From Acidobacteriota bacterium (GTDB lineage Bacteria; Acidobacteriota; Terriglobia; Terriglobales; Acidobacteriaceae), in NCBI GenBank assembly GCA_021806005.1, contig JAJZDM010000006.1, forward strand, positions 1 through 64,000: 64,000 bases of DNA, read 5' to 3'. A program made the position numbers and the translations under genes. Position 1 is the stretch's first letter. Every line of letters starts with the position of its first letter. Below are positions 24,870 to 33,392 of this stretch, one piece after another. The notes below the pieces were generated by a model. It had not been told where the DNA came from and did not search any database. It worked only from the letters and a program-made list of their open reading frames with translations.

Positions 24870-25558
24870 GCGCTGCCCCTGCTCAGGACAAGAAGACGCT
24901 GGTGGTGGTCTCCGTGTTTGGAGTGCTTCTGCTGGGATTTGTTCTTTATGCCTACGACAGCTTCTTTGGCGGGTCGCCGAACCCTGCCGCCACGGTTGCG
25001 CCAGCGGCCGAGCCGCAGGCGGCGAACTCAGAGGCTACAGCACAGCCGGAGGAGCCTGCTGAAGCGTCGGCTGCTCCAGCCCGCAACGGTAGAGCGGGAC
25101 TGGGGATTGCGCCTGGAGTCGCCGCCCGGATGCTGGCCAGCACATCGTCGAGTCTCGATCCCACCCTGGACGAAGCGGAGATGCTGCGGACCGAGAGCCT
25201 GGTGTATACCGGAATGGGACGCAACATCTTTTCGCTTGTCTCCGCGCCGCCGCAGCCGGTGCTGGTGATCCCCAAGGGTATGCCGGGAGCGCGGCCGGGC
25301 GGACCGGCGGGTGCGGCTGCGACGGCACCGGCGGGACCACCTCCACCTCCACCGATTCCGCTGAAGTTCTTTGGGACCGCGATGCGGGTGACCGGGAAGA
25401 ATCAGGCGTTTCTGCTCGATGGAGGGAATGTGTACCTGGCCTCGGAGGGCGATATCGTAGCTCGCCGCTACAGGGTGGTGAGCATTGGAGCCACCAGTAT
25501 CCGGGTGGAGGATCTGCTGAACTTGAACACCCAGACCCTGCCACTGCAGAACCGCTGA
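24866..25558 (+). CDS. PilP/GspC-like inner-membrane protein
   Basis: The 230-aa protein overlaps pilO by four bases. It has one N-terminal transmembrane helix (residues about 11-31, LVVVSVFGVLLLGFVLYAYDS), an Ala/Pro-rich linker of about 60 residues, and a small C-terminal beta domain. That domain holds IPLKFFGTAMRVTGKNQAFLLDGGNVYLASEGDIVARRYRVVSI, close to the homology region of GspC and the PilP domain that contacts the secretin. Most model PilP proteins are lipoproteins, but no lipobox is visible here, so GspC is the closer comparison. It completes the MNO-P order. The 196 nt downstream of it hold no gene. Confidence 0.65.
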   Translation: MSAAPAQDKKTLVVVSVFGVLLLGFVLYAYDSFFGGSPNPAATVAPAAEPQAANSEATAQPEEPAEASAAPARNGRAGLGIAPGVAARMLASTSSSLDPTLDEAEMLRTESLVYTGMGRNIFSLVSAPPQPVLVIPKGMPGARPGGPAGAAATAPAGPPPPPPIPLKFFGTAMRVTGKNQAFLLDGGNVYLASEGDIVARRYRVVSIGATSIRVEDLLNLNTQTLPLQNR

Positions 25559-25754
25559 AGAAGTTCGTGGGCGAGCGTGCCGGGCAACGGTTCAGGCTGG
25601 TGCAGAGTCGGCTCGGGGCCCAAGGATGAGGGAGAGACGACGGCAATCACTTGAGCCCGGAGCGGATCTGCTTCGTCCAATCTGTTGTGGGATCGTCCGG
25701 TTGATCTCCGTCCCGCCCGTCTGCGGCGCCTGATACGGTCTTTAGGAGAGTCTC

Positions 25755-26819
25755 TTGAAAAACGCTGCCTCCGCATACCGCCAACCCGAGTTCGGGCAGT
25801 CCGAGCAGGTCGCCTCCGCCCGGCACCCGGCCGAGGAGGGGTTCATGCTGCTGGCCGCGGTAGTGATGGTGGCGTTGCTGGTGATTGCGCTGTCTGTGGC
25901 AGCGCCAATGGTCGCCCGGCAACTGCAGCGGGACAAAGAGGTTGAGAGCCAGCACCGGATGAATGAGTACGTGCGGGCGGTTCAACTTTACTATCGGAGT
26001 TTTGGCAGCTATCCACCCTCCATCAAGGCACTGGAGAACAACAACAACATACGGTTTCTGCGCAAGGTGTACATCGATCCGCTCACGGGGAAGGCAGACT
26101 ACCGGCTGATTCATCAGGGTGAGCAGCGGACGAAGATTCATGTGTTCTTTGGCCAGGAGTTGGACGGTCTGGCGGCGAACCTGGGTTCGGCCGGAGGGAT
26201 GCAGGGAGGCGCAATGGGAGCCATGGGCGCGGGAGGGATGGCCAGCGCCAGCCCTGCCGGTGGGCTCGGCTCCAGCATTGGAGGAACATCGATCGGGGGC
26301 AGTTCCGGAGGTAGTCCGTTTGGAAGCAGTACGAGCGGCTCGACCAGCAGTGGGGACAGCAGCAATGGGAGCAGCAGCGGGAGTTCCGGCAGTGGGAGTT
26401 CGGGCAGTAGTGGAAGTTCCGGGACCAGCGGAAGCAATGGAAGCAGCTCTAGCTCGGAGGACCTGAATGCCGATACGCTCGGCTCGATTGTGGGAGTTGG
26501 AACTTCCAGGTCCGGGACGTCCATCAGCCAGCCCAACGGCCAGACAAGTTATGAGGACTGGGAGTTCTGGTATGACCCGAACATCGATATGCTCAAGCAG
26601 GGGGTGAACGTGAGTGGAGGCGGAGGAATGACCTCTCAGTCGGCCAGCAGCTTTGGGCAGAATGCTGTCACCGGGCAGTCAAACTCAGGTTCGAGTAGCA
26701 GCGGGGCATCCGGCGGTAGCAGCCTGTTCGGAGGGAGTTCGTTTGGTGGCAGTTCGACTGGCAGCAGTGGAACGAATGGGGCGAACTCAAACAGTCCGTT
26801 CTCGAGCAGCCCGTTCTGA
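25755..26819 (+). CDS. Ser/Gly-rich pseudopilin-like protein
   Basis: The TTG at 25755 has TAGGAGAG upstream, giving 354 aa. After 28 residues a prepilin-like segment reads EEGFMLLAAVVMVALLVIALSVA. It has the usual Gly-Phe cut position but lacks Glu at +5 of the mature form (Ala there). A helix and GspG-like stretch follows (YVRAVQLYYRSFGSYPPSIKALE, with the calcium-site region FLRKVYIDPLTGKADY). The last 200 residues are mostly Gly and Ser (SSGSSGSGSSGSSGSSG), interrupted by a conserved-looking core (GQTSYEDWEFWYDPNIDML). A major pseudopilin with an extended disordered domain is the best reading. The missing Glu5 is odd, since it normally docks pilins. Confidence 0.75.
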   Translation: MKNAASAYRQPEFGQSEQVASARHPAEEGFMLLAAVVMVALLVIALSVAAPMVARQLQRDKEVESQHRMNEYVRAVQLYYRSFGSYPPSIKALENNNNIRFLRKVYIDPLTGKADYRLIHQGEQRTKIHVFFGQELDGLAANLGSAGGMQGGAMGAMGAGGMASASPAGGLGSSIGGTSIGGSSGGSPFGSSTSGSTSSGDSSNGSSSGSSGSGSSGSSGSSGTSGSNGSSSSSEDLNADTLGSIVGVGTSRSGTSISQPNGQTSYEDWEFWYDPNIDMLKQGVNVSGGGGMTSQSASSFGQNAVTGQSNSGSSSSGASGGSSLFGGSSFGGSSTGSSGTNGANSNSPFSSSPF

Positions 26820-27011
26820 ATGTGAGAGAACCGTGCCTGTTGTTGCGGGGAGGGTTGGAGGACCCTGCGCTGTTACGGCGCGGACAGATGTGGATACCGC
26901 GTATGGCATCCTGCAAGCCCATATCTCAAAAGGCCCAGATGCGGGGCACCGATTTGTTGGGGGAACCACAAGCGGGGTCGCCCGCGGAGTGGTACTTGCA
27001 GCAAAGGTGCT

Positions 27012-27185
27012 TCAGCGTTTGATCGCCCACATCGCCCAACTGGCGGCGATTACAGCGCCTACGAACAGAAAGAAGCAGAGAGCTCCAAATCGGATCATCA
27101 TCCTGGGCTGCTCGCGCTGCGTGATGCCAAAGACCACCGAGATGCAGAGCGCAAAGATCAGCATGGCGGAGAAGTGAGTGAGCAT
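27012..27185 (-). CDS. 57-aa membrane micro-protein (FGITQ type), not in ORF track
   Basis: This gene is below the track's length cut-off. From ATG 27185 it encodes MLTHFSAMLIFALCISVVFG, then ITQREQPRMMIRF and a second hydrophobic helix (ALCFFLFVGAVIAASWAMWA) ending IKR with a TGA at 27012. It has two short membrane segments separated by a polar FGITQREQ loop. Its start overlaps the stop of the upstream membrane gene by one base (TGATG), so they are translationally coupled. The FGITQ motif is shared with the gene at 17964-18128. The function is unknown; the coupling suggests it works with the 150-aa membrane protein. Confidence 0.65.
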   Translation of the reverse strand: MLTHFSAMLIFALCISVVFGITQREQPRMMIRFGALCFFLFVGAVIAASWAMWAIKR

Positions 27186-27637
27186 CAGAGTGAGGCCTTT
27201 CTGCCGTTGGCGAGCGAGTACGCATCGACGGCGGCGATAACGTTCAGAAGGCCTCCGACAACCAGGAACTTGGTACCGTAGTCCGCCAGGGTATTCACCA
27301 CCGAGGGTGCGCCCCAGTCAAAGAAACGGGCCAGCATGTATGGCAGGCCCATGCCGAGTTGCCCGGCGAAGCCGAGCATATCCATCAGGTCACCTGTGTT
27401 GGGCAGATAGACCTTGCCGGCGAGTTGCAGGCCGACGGTGTACATGGTGAGGATGGCGGCAAAGAGCAGCAGGGCGCGCACCCACTTGCCGATGAGAAAG
27501 TGTCCGGCACCAGGCAGCAGCCATCCGACAACAAGCACCACGACCGGGAACTTGGTGGAGTTCTCGCCGGAGAGCGGTGGCACCGTCTGCGGTTGCCTGG
27601 GCGCATAGCTGGGGGCTTGCTGGTTCGGTGGGGCCAT
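27185..27637 (-). CDS. Small polytopic membrane protein (DUF6677/TM2-like)
   Basis: The 150-aa protein starts at ATG 27637; the upstream track residues are probably untranslated. A Pro/Gln-rich leader of about 25 residues precedes three or four predicted transmembrane helices: FPVVVLVVGWLLPGAGHFLIG, ALLLFAAILTMYTVGLQLA, LGFAGQLGMGLPYMLARFF and FLVVGGLLNVIAAVDAY. The GWLLPGAGHFLIGKW turn is characteristic of TM2-like proteins and, I believe, of the acidobacterial DUF6677 group, though I cannot confirm the number. It is coupled to the micro-protein gene that follows. No enzymatic motif is present. Confidence 0.65.
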   Translation of the reverse strand: MAPPNQQAPSYAPRQPQTVPPLSGENSTKFPVVVLVVGWLLPGAGHFLIGKWVRALLLFAAILTMYTVGLQLAGKVYLPNTGDLMDMLGFAGQLGMGLPYMLARFFDWGAPSVVNTLADYGTKFLVVGGLLNVIAAVDAYSLANGRKASL

Positions 27638-27685
27638 GGCTGTTGATTTTATCAGTAGCATCGGTTGGCGTGCCCCGGCGTGCTC

Positions 27686-28891
27686 TCAGATCTGCAGGAG
27701 TTGGCGCTGCAAGGGGCCGGTGACGATGGCGCTGCCCGGGCGCGTGATCATGTTGATCTCGCTGCGGACGCCGAATTCGCCCGGGAAGTAGATGCCGGGT
27801 TCCACCGAGAAGCAGGTGTTGGGCAGGAGGAGACGTTCGTCATGGGTCTCCAGGTTGTCCAGATGGGCTCCGCTGCCGTGCAGCGCGACCTCGATGTTAT
27901 GGCCGGTTCGATGGGTGAAGAACTCCCCGAAGCCAGCCTCGTGGATCACGGCGCGGGCTGCGTCGTCGGCCTCCCAGCCAGCGATGGCTCGGCCGTCGCC
28001 ATAGGCGCGCTGGATCGTCTCAATGGCGGCGTCGCGCGCATCGCGGACGGTATTGAAGATGAGTTGCTCGCGGTCGGTGGGGGTTCGTCCCAGAACGCCC
28101 GTCCAGGTGATGTCATACCAGATGGCCGAGGGGTCGGGCAGGTCCGGGCTGCCCGGTGCTGCCAGTTTTGCCCAGATGTCGATCAGGATGAAGTCGCCGT
28201 TATGCAGAGTGCGTGAATGCTCCGCCGTTGGCTCATAGTGCGAGTCAGCGGAGTTGGGGCCGGCGCTGCAGTTGGGACCGTGGTCGGTCCAAAGGCCGGC
28301 CCGGCGCATCTCCAGTCGCAGGAACTCGACGACATCGAACTCGGTGATGGAGGCTCCGCCGCGAACGCCCTCACCGATGTACTTCCAGCCAGAGGCAAGG
28401 ACTGCATCCAGACGCCGCTGCGCCTCGAAGTGAGTCAGGATCTGAGCCTCGGTGAGCACTGCCTGAAACAGGCTGACGAGATCCGCGGAGCTGACTACAT
28501 GCTTGCCCAGGGAACGCACCAGTTCCACGGTGCCGGCGTCCACCATGGAGACGTACATGATGGCGTTGCGCGGAGAGTACTGCATGGCGACGGTGGTTGT
28601 GCCCTCCAGAATCTCGTCGAGCTTCTGTTCCAGCTCCTGCCAGGAAGAGTAAGCGTCTTTGCTGCCCGGCAGGGTATCCAGCTTGCCGGATTCGATACGA
28701 TGCACCAGCTTGCGGGGCTCTCCCTCCGCGGGCACAAAGTAGAACCAGCGCCGGGAGACGAAGCTGTTCTCGTCCAGGTCCAGTACCCGGTAGGCGATCG
28801 GGTCACGGTGGTGATGATCGTAGAAGAGCCAGCCATCCAACTGGCGTATCCGGAGCGCGGACTGCAGGGCCGAGAGTTCGAAGTGAGCCAT
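27686..28891 (-). CDS. M24-family metallopeptidase (Xaa-Pro peptidase-like)
   Basis: The 401-aa protein has an N-terminal creatinase/prolidase domain (DGWLFYDHHHRDPIAYRVLD) and a C-terminal pita-bread fold with five metal-ligand positions. Those visible are ILIDIWAKL and WYDITWTGVLG (the two Asp), HRTGHNIEVALHG (His), CFSVEPGIY (Glu) and FGVRSEINM (Glu). M24 enzymes cleave Xaa-Pro bonds or, as creatinase-like members, other amides. I place the start at ATG 28891 (MAHFELS), with GGAG three bases before it; ATG 28900 is nearly as good. It is divergent from the S53 peptidase gene, but the intervening 419 nt rule out simple overlap. The substrate is not predictable. Confidence 0.85.
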   Translation of the reverse strand: MAHFELSALQSALRIRQLDGWLFYDHHHRDPIAYRVLDLDENSFVSRRWFYFVPAEGEPRKLVHRIESGKLDTLPGSKDAYSSWQELEQKLDEILEGTTTVAMQYSPRNAIMYVSMVDAGTVELVRSLGKHVVSSADLVSLFQAVLTEAQILTHFEAQRRLDAVLASGWKYIGEGVRGGASITEFDVVEFLRLEMRRAGLWTDHGPNCSAGPNSADSHYEPTAEHSRTLHNGDFILIDIWAKLAAPGSPDLPDPSAIWYDITWTGVLGRTPTDREQLIFNTVRDARDAAIETIQRAYGDGRAIAGWEADDAARAVIHEAGFGEFFTHRTGHNIEVALHGSGAHLDNLETHDERLLLPNTCFSVEPGIYFPGEFGVRSEINMITRPGSAIVTGPLQRQLLQI

Positions 28892-29310
28892 CGACTCCAT
28901 GATAGGACAGCCAATAGCAGGGCGGAGAATCAAGCGGCAGAGATAACGAAGGATTCTGGGGAGATCACGTTCCGGGGTAGAGCCAATGTGGGCAGATCCG
29001 GACCTGTTAGGTCCAGGGTTGGGAGTTCCGGGAAGATGACGGGGCCGGCAAGAGCTTTGCGTATGCTCATCGGCTCCTGTCCCAGTCGCAGGGGACGTTG
29101 CTGCGATCCATCCCGTGGGTGGGAAGACGCCACGAGGGAGGCATAGAGCCGGACTTTGTGCGAATGGCGGACGCTGATTCAGATTTCATGCGGTATTCGA
29201 ATGAATCCTGATTGCAGTTGCGTAGAGCGTGGCATCTTACCGGCATACTCCCTCAGGCCCAACCCTCCCGATCCAAGGGGAAGAAGCAGAAGAAACTCAA
29301 GGAGAGCTCG
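28892..29310. other. 419-nt divergent intergenic region
   Basis: It lies between the M24 gene (-) and the S53 gene (+). It holds a GGACCT-GTT-AGGTCC hairpin (29000-29014) and AAGGAG for the S53 start near 29300. A 67-codon minus-strand ORF (28930-29133) has no start signal or family features. I see no clean -35/-10 pair. Confidence 0.4.
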
Positions 29311-30966
29311 ATGCCAGCTTCGTTCCGATTTGCATCCCAGCGCCGTGTGCCTCTCGAAAGTAGTGAGAAGGGGCACTATGTTCCTATTGCGGCACCGCTG
29401 ATGTCTGTAGAGGATACCGGCACAAAGATGGGGCGCTTCACCGTCTCCGTGATGGTGGCTGCGAGGAAGCCCTACTCGATCAAGCCAGGACGCCGGCCAG
29501 AGCGACTTGGTCGTGCGGAGTTCGCTCGCCAGCATGGAGCCGATGCAGTGTCATTGCGGATGGTGGAGGCGTTTGCACTGGAGTTTGGACTAAGGGTGCA
29601 GCCGAGCCGCCCAGGTCCGTGTGTGTTGCGTCTGACAGGGAGTGCTGCAGCGTTACAGGAGGCCTTCGGCGTCTCGCTGCGGATGATCAACACCCCGCAG
29701 GGAAGCTTTCGGATACGGGAGGGGGCCATATATATCCCCGAGGAGCTTGTCGGGCATGTTGTGGCGGTACTGGGGCTGGATAACCGGCCGCAGGCGAGGC
29801 CGCATCTTCGCGTGGCGCGGCCCCACAAAGGAAATCTCTCCTACACGCCGCCGCAGGTGGCTGCTCTCTATGGGGTTTCCCAGGGAGCTAAAGCGGGCAA
29901 ACAGACGATTGGGTTGATTGAGTTGGGTGGGGGTTACCGGAACGCTGATCTGGCAGCGTACTTCGAGGAGTTGAACCAGCCAGCGCCGAGGGTCACGGCA
30001 ATTTCTGTGGACGGAGCTCAGAACCGGCCCCGAAGCTCCGATGCAGCCGATTGCGAGGTGATGCTGGATATTGAAGTCTGCGCATCGGTGGCCTGTGGAG
30101 CAAAAGTGGCGGTTTACTTTGCGCCGAATACGGATCAGGGGTTTCTCAACGCCGTTTCGACCGCGGTGCACGATGGGGTCAACAAGCCCAGTGTCATCTG
30201 CATCGGCTGGGGTGGGCCGGAGTCAGCGTGGACGAGGCAGGCCTGCAGGGCGTTGAACCAGGTGTTTCTGGAGGCTGCTGCGCTGGGGGTGACGATTATC
30301 GCCGCCAGCGGAGATGAAGGTTCTACCGACGGGGTGAGCGGAGGGGGCAACCATGTGAACTTTCCAGCTTCGTCACCGTATGTGCTGGGGTGCGGGGGAA
30401 CCAGGCTGTTGGGAAGCGGACAGACGATCACCAGTGAGGTGGTGTGGAATGACCTTGCGTTGGGTGAAGGAGCCACCGGCGGCGGTGTAAGTTCGCTCTT
30501 CCCGCTGCCATCGTGGCAGCAGGGTTGTCACGTTCCTCCTACCATCGTTCCGGGTGGGGGACGAGGCGTTCCGGACGTCGCCGGCAACGCTGATCCTTTG
30601 ACGGGATACAGGGTCCGCGTGGATGGCGTGATGGAGGTGATCGGCGGGACCAGTGCAGTGGCGCCACTGTGGGCCGGGTTGATGGCGCTGGCCAACCAGC
30701 AGAGCGGCACTCCGCTGGGTTTCGTGAACTCATTTCTCTACGCGGCCTCCGCGAAGCGGGCCTTTCGCAGTATTACGCAGGGCAATAATGGAGCGTTCTC
30801 CGCAAGGCCCGGTTGGAGCGCCTGCACCGGGCTGGGCAGCCCGGTGGGAGATGCGGTCATCGAGTTGCTGTGCGCCGCGAGTTCCAGAGCCTCCAGAGCC
30901 TCAAGGGGAGCAAAGCGTCCGGGAGGAAGGGTGCCGGCGACGAGAAAAAGCGCTGCCAGAAAGTAA
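29311..30966 (+). CDS. S53-family pro-kumamolisin serine-carboxyl peptidase
   Basis: Start ATG 29311 with AAGGAG ahead gives 551 aa. The N-terminal part (about residues 10-155) is a pro-kumamolisin activation domain. The peptidase domain has the sedolisin catalytic Glu and Asp (Glu249 and Asp253 in DCEVMLDIEV), the oxyanion Asp335 (AASGDEG) and the nucleophile Ser448 (GGTSAVAPLWAGL), numbering from my start. The calcium-site region near the C-terminus (LGSPVGDAVIELL) is present. Sedolisins act at acid pH and auto-cleave their prodomain. No signal peptide is visible, unlike most secreted members, so export may be by an unusual route or the start may lie upstream. A Lys/Arg/Ala-rich tail ends the protein. 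Confidence 0.9.
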   Translation: MPASFRFASQRRVPLESSEKGHYVPIAAPLMSVEDTGTKMGRFTVSVMVAARKPYSIKPGRRPERLGRAEFARQHGADAVSLRMVEAFALEFGLRVQPSRPGPCVLRLTGSAAALQEAFGVSLRMINTPQGSFRIREGAIYIPEELVGHVVAVLGLDNRPQARPHLRVARPHKGNLSYTPPQVAALYGVSQGAKAGKQTIGLIELGGGYRNADLAAYFEELNQPAPRVTAISVDGAQNRPRSSDAADCEVMLDIEVCASVACGAKVAVYFAPNTDQGFLNAVSTAVHDGVNKPSVICIGWGGPESAWTRQACRALNQVFLEAAALGVTIIAASGDEGSTDGVSGGGNHVNFPASSPYVLGCGGTRLLGSGQTITSEVVWNDLALGEGATGGGVSSLFPLPSWQQGCHVPPTIVPGGGRGVPDVAGNADPLTGYRVRVDGVMEVIGGTSAVAPLWAGLMALANQQSGTPLGFVNSFLYAASAKRAFRSITQGNNGAFSARPGWSACTGLGSPVGDAVIELLCAASSRASRASRGAKRPGGRVPATRKSAARK

Positions 30967-31278
30967 TAGGAGAGATGGCTGGGGATATGGTGAGACTCGA
31001 GGCAGGCTGCCGGAGGGGAGGACGGAGCTTTGCCATCGGCCAAATGGACAGGGTGCACTCCTTTCGGTATTTGTTGCGTTTGGGGTATTGTCCGGTTACG
31101 CTTGTTGCGGTTAGGCTGGTCTGAGCAACGGAACGGTCATCACGGCGGTATCAAGGCGGTGCAGGCCGAGCAGCAGATCTCTCCGCAGTCTGAAAAGGGA
31201 ACCGCCCTGCTCGAGGCGAGATGACAAGGCGCAGCACGGTAAGACGATGCGTTGCCGCATCTCGGAGTGGTTATTTCT
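30967..31278. other. 312-nt intergenic region before the LacI-type gene
   Basis: No gene and no strong palindrome. TTGTCC and TTAGGC are 17 nt apart near 31090, only a poor promoter match. The short ORFs covering it have no family character. Confidence 0.35.
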
Positions 31279-32343
31279 ATGTCTGAAGAACACAAGATCA
31301 GCGCTGTAAGGCAGATGAGCTCCGGGCACAACTTGAAGGAGTTGGCCAGGCATCTTGGAGTATCGCCGACTACGATCTCACGTGTCATCAATAACTCCGG
31401 AAACAAGTACCGCATCTCGGAGGAGACGCAGAAGCGCGTGCTGGCGGCGGCGGCCGAGATGAACTACAAAGCAAGCCCGTTGGCGAGGGGGCTGCGCAGC
31501 AGGCGTTCACAGACGATCGGAGTGATGGTTCCGGAGATCAGCGGTGGCTACTCCGCAGCCGTGCTGAGCGGAATCGAAGATGTGCTTCTGCTGAGCGGGT
31601 TCTTTTACTTTGTTGTCAGCCACCATCATCGGGACGAGTTGCTGCGCGAGTATCCCGCGCTGCTGCTCTCACGCGCGGTGGAGGGGATCATCGCCGTGGA
31701 CTCGGCGATGGATGTGGAGTTGCCGGTTCCAGTCATTCTCGTCTCCGGTCATCGGCGCTCGGCAACGACGGTCAATATTGAATTGGACCAGGATCTTGCG
31801 GCGCGCTTTGCGCTGGAGCATCTGCAGCGCCTGGGGCATCGAAGGATCGCCTTTATCAAAGGCCAGAGCTTCAGTTCCGATACTGAGACTCGCTGGCAGG
31901 CGATTGTGCGGGTGGCCGCCCAGTTGCAAATCTCCATTGATCCACATCTGGTTGTGGCGCTGGAAGGGGACGATCCTTCCTCGACGCCCGGCAGGGTTGC
32001 GACCCACAAGCTGCTGGCGACACAAGTGCCCTTCACCGCCATCTTCGCCTTCAATGATGTCTCTGCGATGGGAGCGATCGTGGCGCTGCGGGAGGCCAGC
32101 GTGGAGGTGCCGGAGAGGGTCTCCGTGGTGGGCTTCGATGATGTGCTGGGAGCCGCGACCAACTACCCTCCCTTGACCACCGTGCGGCAGCCGATGCAGG
32201 AGATGGGGCGGGCGGCGGCGACGGCGCTTCTGGAGCGCATTCGTCATCCCAAGGCGGCAGAGCCGCAGCCGCACTCCGGATCGATTCTGGTGCTGCCTAC
32301 GTTTGTCGAGCGCAAGTCTTCTGGGCCAGCGCCCAAAGAATAG
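31279..32343 (+). CDS. LacI/GalR-family transcriptional regulator
   Basis: The 354-aa regulator starts at ATG 31279. An N-terminal helix-turn-helix of LacI type (NLKELARHLGVSPTTISRVINN) and hinge helix (SPLARGLRSRRSQTIGVMVP) precede a periplasmic-binding-protein-like effector domain (FALEHLQRLGHRRIAFIKG, IFAFNDVSAMGAIVALRE, VSVVGFDDVLGAATNYPPLTTVRQP). Its ligand is likely a sugar or sugar derivative. No obvious operator lies directly upstream, and the target is not evident from neighbours (S53 peptidase upstream, DUF503/rbfA downstream). It may govern one of the secreted polysaccharide enzymes elsewhere in the genome. Confidence 0.93.
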   Translation: MSEEHKISAVRQMSSGHNLKELARHLGVSPTTISRVINNSGNKYRISEETQKRVLAAAAEMNYKASPLARGLRSRRSQTIGVMVPEISGGYSAAVLSGIEDVLLLSGFFYFVVSHHHRDELLREYPALLLSRAVEGIIAVDSAMDVELPVPVILVSGHRRSATTVNIELDQDLAARFALEHLQRLGHRRIAFIKGQSFSSDTETRWQAIVRVAAQLQISIDPHLVVALEGDDPSSTPGRVATHKLLATQVPFTAIFAFNDVSAMGAIVALREASVEVPERVSVVGFDDVLGAATNYPPLTTVRQPMQEMGRAAATALLERIRHPKAAEPQPHSGSILVLPTFVERKSSGPAPKE

Positions 32344-32380
32344 CCCCGTTGATTGCCTGCGCTGCACGGATCTTCCGCCC

Positions 32381-32692
32381 ATGCCGATCGCAACCCTGAC
32401 GCTCGAACTTGCCATGGAACATGCCCAGTCGCTGAAGGATCGGCGCCAGGCGGTCCGTTCGCTGAAGGACAAGCTGCGCCACGGATTCAATATCTCCATC
32501 GCCGAGTTGGACGATGCCTCCCTGTGGAACCGTGCGACCCTGGGGGTGGTGGCTATCTCCAATTCGAGTGCGTACCTGGGAGGTCAGTTGCGAGAGGTGG
32601 AGGCCGCCGCCCGGCGTCTGTGCGTCGGGCTGGGGTGCGAGATTCTGGATAGCTATATCGAGAGCGATATATCGGTTGACGAAGTAAATTAA
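32381..32692 (+). CDS. DUF503 (YlxP-like) protein
   Basis: The 103-aa product starts at ATG 32381 (MPIATLTLELAM), which removes an implausible track extension. It contains AQSLKDRRQAVRSLKDKLRHGFNISIAELDDASLWNRATLG, the hallmark of DUF503 (YlxP), a small alpha-beta protein coded next to rbfA or infB in Firmicutes and many other phyla and thought to assist ribosome maturation. Here it precedes rbfA by 229 nt, agreeing with that order. A 6-bp AGGGAC/GTCCCT hairpin with a CCC loop starts at the stop codon. It has no typical ribosome binding site. Confidence 0.85.
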   Translation: MPIATLTLELAMEHAQSLKDRRQAVRSLKDKLRHGFNISIAELDDASLWNRATLGVVAISNSSAYLGGQLREVEAAARRLCVGLGCEILDSYIESDISVDEVN

Positions 32693-32921
32693 GGGACCCC
32701 GTCCCTGGGGCGGTGATTGAAGATCTCGGGAGAACGCGCGTAGAGGTTGAGTTACTGCAATACGCCTACAGGAAAGGTGCCTCAGCCTCCTGATTTCTTT
32801 CATTTTCAGCCGTAACTTCGCTTTTTGCAGGGTTTATCGCGGTTTCCGGGCTTGCTCCGCCGGAACGCGGCAGGGAGGTGCTCCAAGGGGGCTCAAGGAG
32901 TGCTAACCTGTAGAGTCAGTC
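32693..32921. other. Intergenic region between DUF503 and rbfA
   Basis: This 229-nt stretch holds a stop-proximal hairpin (32692-32706) and otherwise no gene or site I recognise. A T-rich tract (32789-32827) lies about 100 nt before rbfA. Confidence 0.3.
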
Positions 32922-33365
32922 ATGCCCGAGCAACGAGCCAGAACGTATCATCGCGGTCGTGTAGTCAACGCCTTCTCAGAGGAGATCACGGCCATGCTGG
33001 AGGGGGAACTCTCCGACCCGCGCATTGCCCCGTGCCACGTGACGGAGGTCGTCCTGGCGCCGGGCGGAAAGAGTTGCCGCGTCTTTGTGGCGGTGGCGGG
33101 GGACGAGCAGGAGGAGCGCGAGACCCTGACGGGGCTGATGGCTGCCCGGGGCTACGTACGCAGCGAGATACGGCAGCGCATGAATGTTCGCCAGGTTCCA
33201 GAGATTACCTTTGCGATCGACCGGTCAGAAAAGATCAACTCGCGGATGGAGGAGATTCTGAGCCGGATGGACAAGAGACGAAAGAGATCTGCGGAACCGC
33301 GGCCGAAGGAGTTTGCCGAGGAGACGCGGAAGGAGGCGTCGGAATCCAAAGATACGGCCCGCTGA
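32922..33365 (+). CDS. rbfA: Ribosome-binding factor A
   Basis: The 147-aa protein is a KH-type 30S maturation factor. Segments diagnostic of RbfA are YHRGRVVNAFSEEITAMLEGELSDPR, VTEVVLAPGGKSCRVFVAV and LTGLMAARGYVRSEIRQRMNVRQVPEITFAID. The C-terminal tail is Lys/Glu/Arg-rich (RRKRSAEPRPKEFAEET) and longer than in E. coli RbfA. It lies 28 nt ahead of nrnA, an order frequently seen in infB-rbfA-nrnA-truB operons, but infB is not next to it here. RbfA binds the 5' helix of 16S rRNA and is needed for cold growth in other bacteria. Confidence 0.9.
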   Translation: MPEQRARTYHRGRVVNAFSEEITAMLEGELSDPRIAPCHVTEVVLAPGGKSCRVFVAVAGDEQEERETLTGLMAARGYVRSEIRQRMNVRQVPEITFAIDRSEKINSRMEEILSRMDKRRKRSAEPRPKEFAEETRKEASESKDTAR

Positions 33366-33392
33366 AGCTGGTGGGCTGTTTCTTTTCCCGTT

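Noticed and set aside
26170-26820. Gly/Ser coding repeats as a CRISPR-like array
   Set aside because: Repeats are codon-level (AGCAGCGG type), inside an ORF, with no spacers of constant length.
28930-29133. 67-aa minus-strand ORF between M24 and S53 genes
   Set aside because: No ribosome binding site, no motif, Pro-rich chance frame.
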